From: JAIVHA01 sp965367295
GTDB taxonomy: Bacteria; Pseudomonadota; Gammaproteobacteria; DSM-19610
Assembly: GCA_965367295.1 (NCBI GenBank)
Contig: CBDUHN010000002.1
Location: 96,199 to 160,198, forward strand
Length of the DNA: 64,000 nucleotides
Direction of reading: 5' to 3'
Shown piece after piece: positions 59,133 to 64,000 of the stretch. A program made the position numbers and the translations under genes. Position 1 is the first letter of the stretch. Every line of letters begins with the position of its first letter. The notes beneath the pieces are model-generated. The model was not told the origin of the DNA. It did not search any database and worked only from the letters and a program-made list of their open reading frames with translations.

Positions 59133-61190
59133 TCAGTCACTGACCTTGAAATTGGAAGCAGCGCCCTGCAGGCCGCGGGCCGCATCGTTCAGTTGCTGGA
59201 TGGCCCCGTTGGACTGGCGCAGGGATTCTGCTGTCTGGGTGGCGGATTCGCTCAACTGCACCATGGCCTCGCGGATCTGGTGGCCGGCCTGGGCCTGGGC
59301 CTGCATCCCTTCGTGCACCTCTTCGAAACGGGGTATCAACGTTTCCACCTGCTCGATGATCTGGGTGAGCTGGCCGCCGACCTCGTCCACATCGCTGACC
59401 CCCTGGCGTACTTCCTCGGAGAACTTTTCCATGCCCATGACGCCGGCGGAGACCGCTGACTGCATTTCCTTCACCATCTGCTCGATGTCCCAGGTGGCCA
59501 CTGCGGTCTGGTCGGCGAGACGGCGGATCTCGGTGGCGACCACTGCAAAACCAACCCCGTACTCGCCGGCTTTTTCCGCTTCGATCGCTGCGTTCAGCGA
59601 CAACAGGTTGGTCTGGTCGGCTACCTTGGTGATGGTGGTGACCACGGTGTTGATGTTGCCCGCTTTCTCGCTCAGCACCGCCAGTTTGGAACTGATGGAA
59701 GAGGTGGCTTCCATCATGTGATGCATGGTTTGCTCCATGCGCTGCAGGGAGCGGCGCCCCTGGTTGGCGCCCTCGGAGGTCTTCCAGGCCACATCGGTGA
59801 CCTCGTTCATGGTGTTCAGCAGTTCTTTCGAGGTGGCGGAGATCTCGGTAACGGTGGTCTTGATCTCGTTGGTGGTGGCGGCCTGTTCCGTTGCAGTGGC
59901 TTCCTGTTGCTTGGAGGTGGCGGCTATCTCGGTAGCCGATGAGGTGACCTGAATGCCTGACTGCTGAATGCGCGATACCAATGAATTGAGACTGTCGAGC
60001 ATTTTCTGGATGCCGTTGGCCAGCTCGGAAATCACATCGTTGTCGCGGTACACCATCAGCTGTCCGGTGAGATCGCCGTTGGCAGCGATCTCCACCACAT
60101 CCTGAATCAGCTCCACCTTGCCCTGAATATCCTGGGCATCCTGACGTGCCTGGTTGATGGTGTTGTGCACGGTCTGCGACATGGTATTGAAGCCGGTCGC
60201 CAGGCTATGCAGTTCCTTCAGTGCATGGGTGTCGATGCTGTTGGAATAGTTGCCGCGCGCAAATTCTTCCATGTTGCGTGACAGATTGGTAATCGGGGTG
60301 AAGATGAACCGATTGAGCATCATCACCGCGATGAACAGGCCGAACAGCGAAATCCCGATGAAAGCCAGCGTGGAGGACCACTGGGTCTTTTCGGTTACCG
60401 CCAGCAGCCCGGCGATATCTTCCAGTGCGGTGATGCGCAGGGCCGGGGCTTCGTTCGCTGCGGCAATGGTGAAATGGACCGGCAGGGTGGTAAGGGTCTC
60501 ATCATGCCAGTCGGCGGATTGATACAGCATGCTGCCGTTGGTGGAGTCGATCCGCAGGGGGATGCGGACTGCGTTTTCGACGGTCTGCAGTGCCTGTACC
60601 GGGTTGATCACCAGTTCCAGGTAGGCGTGGGGGTCAGGGCTGCCAATGGCCACCAGCATGGAGTAACGGGTACCCTGGGACGATACCCACAGGCCGCCGA
60701 TGGGTTGTAGGCGGTCCTGTCCCGATCGTCCCTTGGCCTGTTCAAACAGGAAGGCCGGTAATTGCGGAGGCAGGCCATTTTGCCCGGAGACACTTTCCAG
60801 CTGCAGATTGAAATCGAGGTCATACAGGCGCAGTTTCACCAGCCCGAGCGGCTTGGACGATGAACTCTCGACCGCGAACACATCCTCGAATTCCGCCTTG
60901 ATCTGGGCCTGGAGATCGGTATTGTGCGGCTCCTGCGCCAGGTTGCGGGTCAGTTCGTCCACCCGGTAGGACTGCATTTCCAGTCCAATGGCCGCACTTT
61001 CCATCTGCAATTCGGACAGCTGGTTTTCACTGGCGATACGGATCACCCGGGAGAGGGTTCGGCCCTGCGCATCCAGGGCTGCGTCACGAAACTGGTTGCC
61101 GGTGAAGTAGGACAGGAAAACGGATAACAGGCCGAGCCCAAGCAGGATACTGATCGCGAGGGTTTTCAGAGAGATCTTTTCAATGCGCAT
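59133..61190 (-). CDS. wspA: Methyl-accepting surface-sensing receptor WspA
   Basis: Receptor of the Wsp pathway, which in Pseudomonas responds to surface contact or envelope stress. The 685-residue protein has a membrane segment at ~8-28 (LAISILLGLGLLSVFLSYFT), a ~245-residue periplasmic region, a second membrane segment at ~275-297 (LAFIGISLFGLFIAVMMLNR), a HAMP domain and a long cytoplasmic helical hairpin. The conserved tip reads ITKVADQTNLLSLNAAIEAE. AAGGA precedes ATG 61190. It is the first gene of the operon. Confidence 0.94.
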   Translation of the reverse strand: MRIEKISLKTLAISILLGLGLLSVFLSYFTGNQFRDAALDAQGRTLSRVIRIASENQLSELQMESAAIGLEMQSYRVDELTRNLAQEPHNTDLQAQIKAEFEDVFAVESSSSKPLGLVKLRLYDLDFNLQLESVSGQNGLPPQLPAFLFEQAKGRSGQDRLQPIGGLWVSSQGTRYSMLVAIGSPDPHAYLELVINPVQALQTVENAVRIPLRIDSTNGSMLYQSADWHDETLTTLPVHFTIAAANEAPALRITALEDIAGLLAVTEKTQWSSTLAFIGISLFGLFIAVMMLNRFIFTPITNLSRNMEEFARGNYSNSIDTHALKELHSLATGFNTMSQTVHNTINQARQDAQDIQGKVELIQDVVEIAANGDLTGQLMVYRDNDVISELANGIQKMLDSLNSLVSRIQQSGIQVTSSATEIAATSKQQEATATEQAATTNEIKTTVTEISATSKELLNTMNEVTDVAWKTSEGANQGRRSLQRMEQTMHHMMEATSSISSKLAVLSEKAGNINTVVTTITKVADQTNLLSLNAAIEAEKAGEYGVGFAVVATEIRRLADQTAVATWDIEQMVKEMQSAVSAGVMGMEKFSEEVRQGVSDVDEVGGQLTQIIEQVETLIPRFEEVHEGMQAQAQAGHQIREAMVQLSESATQTAESLRQSNGAIQQLNDAARGLQGAASNFKVSD

Positions 61191-61295
61191 GGGTGTCCTT
61201 GGCTTTTAGTCCTGGTTCTGCAAACGAATGGCGCGGGGTGGTGGTGGATCACTACACCCGGCGCTGCCGACATGGCGGCACTTTCGATAAGCAAA

Positions 61296-61311
61296 TGCAA
61301 ATTAGGTGCCA
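61296..61311 (-). promoter_or_regulatory. Candidate sigma-54 (-24/-12) promoter upstream of wspA
   Basis: On the minus strand TGGCAC-CTAAT-TTGCA (61311 to 61296) matches the RpoN consensus TGGCAYR-N4-TTGCW with exact GG-to-GC spacing; only the purine at position 7 differs. It would start transcription near 61285, giving a ~95-base leader for wspA. No adjacent sigma-54 activator gene is present in the window. Confidence 0.55.
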
Positions 61312-61459
61312 CAGCTCGTATGGCTGGTAACTAATTGTTATCTATGGGCGCGAAATGAATGGGTGGGGAGGAAAGCCAGTTGTGGGCGCATGTGTGCCGG
61401 AATCTTGGCGGGGCGGCTGATGAGTCAGGATCGGTGCTGCCGGGGGCGCCGGCCATGGT

Positions 61460-64000
61460 TCAGGAGTTGCAGTCCGCGAGTTCCTTGAGCTTGAAGAGGA
61501 TATCAAGGGCCTGGCGGGGTGTGAGGCTGTCCGGGTCGATACCTTCCAGCGCCTCGCACAGGGGGTGCTCCTGTGGTGGCTGGAACAGGTCGATCTGCTG
61601 TTGGGGGGGCGTGGCGGCCGTATGTCCGCGTTCCTGTTTTTCGAGTTCCTGCAGCCGGATGCGAGCCTGATCCAGCACCGGTTTGGGCACCCCGGCCAGG
61701 GCCGCGACGTGCAATCCGTAGCTGCGGTCCGCCGGGCCTTCCTTGACCGCATGCAGGAATACGATACGGTCGCCGTGCTCCACGGCATCGAGGTGCAGGT
61801 TGGCGATGTCTTCGTAGAAGTCGGGCAGTTGGGTCAGCTCGAAGTAATGGGTGGCGAACAGGGTGAAGGCACGTATGCGTACCGCCAGGTCCACCGCCAC
61901 CGCCCAGGCCAGTGACAGACCGTCATAGGTGCTGGTGCCGCGGCCGATCTCGTCCATCAGCACCAGGCTGTGGTCGGTGGCATTGTGGAGGATGTTGGCA
62001 GTCTCGGTCATTTCCACCATGAAGGTGGAACGTCCGGAGGCGAGATCGTCGGCGGCACCGATACGGGTGAAGATGCGGTCGATGGGGCCGATGGTGGCAC
62101 GCTGGGCCGGCACGAAACTGCCGGCATGGGCGAGCAGTACGATCAGCGCCGTCTGGCGCATATAGGTAGATTTGCCGCCCATGTTCGGTCCGGTGATGAT
62201 GAGCATGCGGCGCTCGTCATGGAACCATGCATCATTGGGCACGAAGGGCGCATCGGACACCCGTTCCACCACCGGATGACGGCCGCCCTCGATGCGCAGT
62301 CCGGTCTCGCTCACCAGCACCGGTGCCGTCAGGTTCAGGGCCACGGCACGCTCGGCAAAGGTGGCCAGCACATCCAGTTCGGCCAGGCCTTCACCACAGG
62401 TGGTCAACGGGCCGTGGAATTCTGCCAACTGTTCCAATAATTCATCGTAGAGCTGTTTTTCCCGCGCCAGGCTGCGGGAGCGGGCACTCAACACCTTGTC
62501 CTCGTGTTCCTTCAGTTCCGGGGTGATGTAGCGCTCGGCTCCTTTCAGCGTCTGGCGGCGCTGGTAGTCCATAGGCACCTTGTCGGCCTGGCCGCGACTG
62601 ACCTCGATGTAGTAACCGTGGACCCGGTTGTAGCTGATCTTGAGATTGTGGATGCCGGTGCGCTCACGCTCGCGGGTCTCCATGTCGAGCAGGTACTGGT
62701 CACCGTGTTCGCTCAGGTTCCGCAGTTCATCCAGTTCGGCATCGTAGCCGGCGGCAATCACGCCGCCGTCGCGCAACAATACCGGCGGAGATTCCAGCAG
62801 CGCCGAATCGAGCAGGTGGAACACGGCGGGGTGATCCCCGATGCGCGTGGCCAGATGTGCCAGCAGTGGATCGTCGACGCCGGCCAGCAAACCCTGCAGG
62901 TCCGGTAGTCGGCCCAGGGTGTCGCGTAGACCGGTCAGGTCGCGCGGCCGTGCTGATTTCAGCACCACGCGGGTGAGGATACGCTCCAGGTCAGCGCTGC
63001 CGCGCAGCAACGCGCGCAGGTCATCGTAGCGGCGGTTCTCCACCAGCGCGGCCACGGCCTGGTGACGCTGGTGAAGCAGCTTCTGGTCGCGCAAGGGGCG
63101 GTGCAGCCAGCGGCGTAGCAGGCGGCTACCCATGGCGGTGACACTGCGGTCCAGTACACCGGTAAGAGTGTGTTCGTGACGGCCGGACAGGGAGTACTCC
63201 AGTTCCAGGTTGCGGCGCGTGGCGGCATCGATCAGCACGCTGTCCTCACGGCGCTCCACGTGCAGGCTACGCAGGTGAGGCAGGGCGGAACGCTGGGTAT
63301 CCTTTACATATTGCAGCAGGCAGCCCGCGGCGCCGATGGCCAGGTCCAGGCCGTCGATGCCGAAGCCGGCGAGATCCCGGGTGCCGAACTGGGCGCTGAG
63401 CTCGCGCTGGGCGGTCTCGATATCAAAATGCCAGGGGGCGCGGTGGCGCAGGCCGGGCAGGCGACCCCATTCACCGGGCAGGCCGAGATCCTCGGGCAGC
63501 AGCAGCTCCGCCGGCCGCAGGCGTTCCAGCTCGGACAGCAGGGCCTCCTCGCCGCCGCTTTCCTGCACCGTGAAGCGGCCGCCGGCCAGGTCGAGGGCCG
63601 CAAGGCCAAAGCGCTCACCCTGCGGGTAGACGGCGGCGAGCAGGTTGTCCTGGCGTTCCGCGAGCAGGGCCTCGTCGGTGAGGGTGCCGGGGGTGACGAT
63701 GCGCACCACCTGGCGTTCCACCGGGCCCTTGCTGGTGGCCGGGTCGCCGATCTGCTCACAGATGGCCACCGATTCACCCAGTTTGACCAGCCGCGCCAGG
63801 TAGGATTCGGCGGAGTGTACGGGGACCCCGCACATGGGAATGGGTTCACCGGCGGACTGGCCACGCGCCGTGAGGGTAATATCGAGCAGTTCCGCGGCGC
63901 GCCGGGCATCCTGGTGGAAGAGTTCGTAGAAATCACCCATGCGGTAAAACAGCAGGATATCCGGATGCCCGGCCTTGATGCGCAGGTACTGCTGCATCAT
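61460..64000 (-). CDS. mutS: DNA mismatch repair protein MutS (N-terminus outside window)
   Basis: MutS recognises mismatches and starts repair with MutL. 846 codons are visible, against ~855 for the family, so only about a dozen N-terminal residues lie beyond base 64000 (homologues carry ~10-13 residues before MMQQYL). The mismatch-binding RMGDFYELF (Phe-x-Glu), connector, lever and clamp regions, and the ATPase with GPNMGGKSTYMRQ, LVLMDEIGRGTSTYDG and FATHYFELTQL are intact. The C-terminus has a short beta-clamp/tetramer region. It is on the same strand as wspA, 269 bases upstream. Confidence 0.97.
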   Translation of the reverse strand: MMQQYLRIKAGHPDILLFYRMGDFYELFHQDARRAAELLDITLTARGQSAGEPIPMCGVPVHSAESYLARLVKLGESVAICEQIGDPATSKGPVERQVVRIVTPGTLTDEALLAERQDNLLAAVYPQGERFGLAALDLAGGRFTVQESGGEEALLSELERLRPAELLLPEDLGLPGEWGRLPGLRHRAPWHFDIETAQRELSAQFGTRDLAGFGIDGLDLAIGAAGCLLQYVKDTQRSALPHLRSLHVERREDSVLIDAATRRNLELEYSLSGRHEHTLTGVLDRSVTAMGSRLLRRWLHRPLRDQKLLHQRHQAVAALVENRRYDDLRALLRGSADLERILTRVVLKSARPRDLTGLRDTLGRLPDLQGLLAGVDDPLLAHLATRIGDHPAVFHLLDSALLESPPVLLRDGGVIAAGYDAELDELRNLSEHGDQYLLDMETRERERTGIHNLKISYNRVHGYYIEVSRGQADKVPMDYQRRQTLKGAERYITPELKEHEDKVLSARSRSLAREKQLYDELLEQLAEFHGPLTTCGEGLAELDVLATFAERAVALNLTAPVLVSETGLRIEGGRHPVVERVSDAPFVPNDAWFHDERRMLIITGPNMGGKSTYMRQTALIVLLAHAGSFVPAQRATIGPIDRIFTRIGAADDLASGRSTFMVEMTETANILHNATDHSLVLMDEIGRGTSTYDGLSLAWAVAVDLAVRIRAFTLFATHYFELTQLPDFYEDIANLHLDAVEHGDRIVFLHAVKEGPADRSYGLHVAALAGVPKPVLDQARIRLQELEKQERGHTAATPPQQQIDLFQPPQEHPLCEALEGIDPDSLTPRQALDILFKLKELADCNS

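Noticed and set aside
1..64000. CRISPR array, prophage or insertion sequence
   Set aside because: No regularly spaced repeats, phage structural genes or transposase-like products were seen.

Overview
This is a continuous piece of a bacterial chromosome from a gammaproteobacterium with moderately high GC. The evidence is gene order: hflX-hflK-hflC-(DUF2065)-hisZ-purA, rnr-rlmB-rpsF-priB-rpsR-rplI-dnaB-alr-radA, corC/ypjD-like genes next to ffh-rpsP-rimM-trmD-rplS, and mutS near fdxA. A Wsp operon and an RsmZ-type RNA point towards the Pseudomonas side of the class, or towards sulfur-oxidiser-like lineages. The exact genus cannot be read from the sequence. I see no prophage, insertion sequence or CRISPR array.

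Layout. 1-17 kb: housekeeping genes on the plus strand (membrane protease regulators, purine and histidine metabolism, RNase R, ribosomal proteins, replicative helicase, alanine racemase, RadA), with one tRNA-Leu(CAG) on the minus strand. 16.4-20.2 kb, minus strand: an FHA-FHA-PilZ protein, MsrB, a CorC-like transporter and a CcsA/YpjD-like protein. 20.3-30.5 kb, plus strand: a metallo-beta-lactamase phosphodiesterase, the ffh and ribosomal protein/tRNA modification cluster, a TPR-like exported protein, a DNA alkyl-repair protein, htpG behind a textbook sigma-32 promoter, a DsbA-family oxidoreductase and hslR. 30.6-40.4 kb is the accessory part: a TerB-like protein, a double-receiver regulator, a MoxR ATPase with a VWA/HExxH partner, then an Anbu (ancestral proteasome) locus with a circularly permuted ATP-grasp protein, an alpha-E protein and a zinc-ribbon HExxH peptidase, and a pentapeptide-repeat protein. 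40.5-50.3 kb: adk, a diguanylate cyclase, thioredoxin, the moeA-mobB-mobA molybdenum cofactor genes, a SIMPL protein, xerD, a degenerate HD-GYP protein and dsbC.

50.4-64 kb is the most rewarding stretch. A gene-free interval holds a candidate Gac-controlled, CsrA-sequestering small RNA: a near-consensus GacA box, a -10 element, five hairpins, several with GGA in the loop, and a strong terminator. It sits beside fdxA, as rsmZ does in Pseudomonas. Next comes a complete Wsp chemosensory operon (wspA to wspR, minus strand) inserted between fdxA and mutS. Its histidine kinase has three Hpt-like modules, the middle one lacking the phospho-accepting histidine, and a good sigma-54 -24/-12 match lies upstream of wspA.

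Together the window encodes two diguanylate cyclases with intact I-sites, a degenerate HD-GYP, a PilZ-FHA protein and an Rsm-type RNA. This suggests a surface-sensing and lifestyle-switch module combining c-di-GMP with post-transcriptional CsrA/RsmA control.
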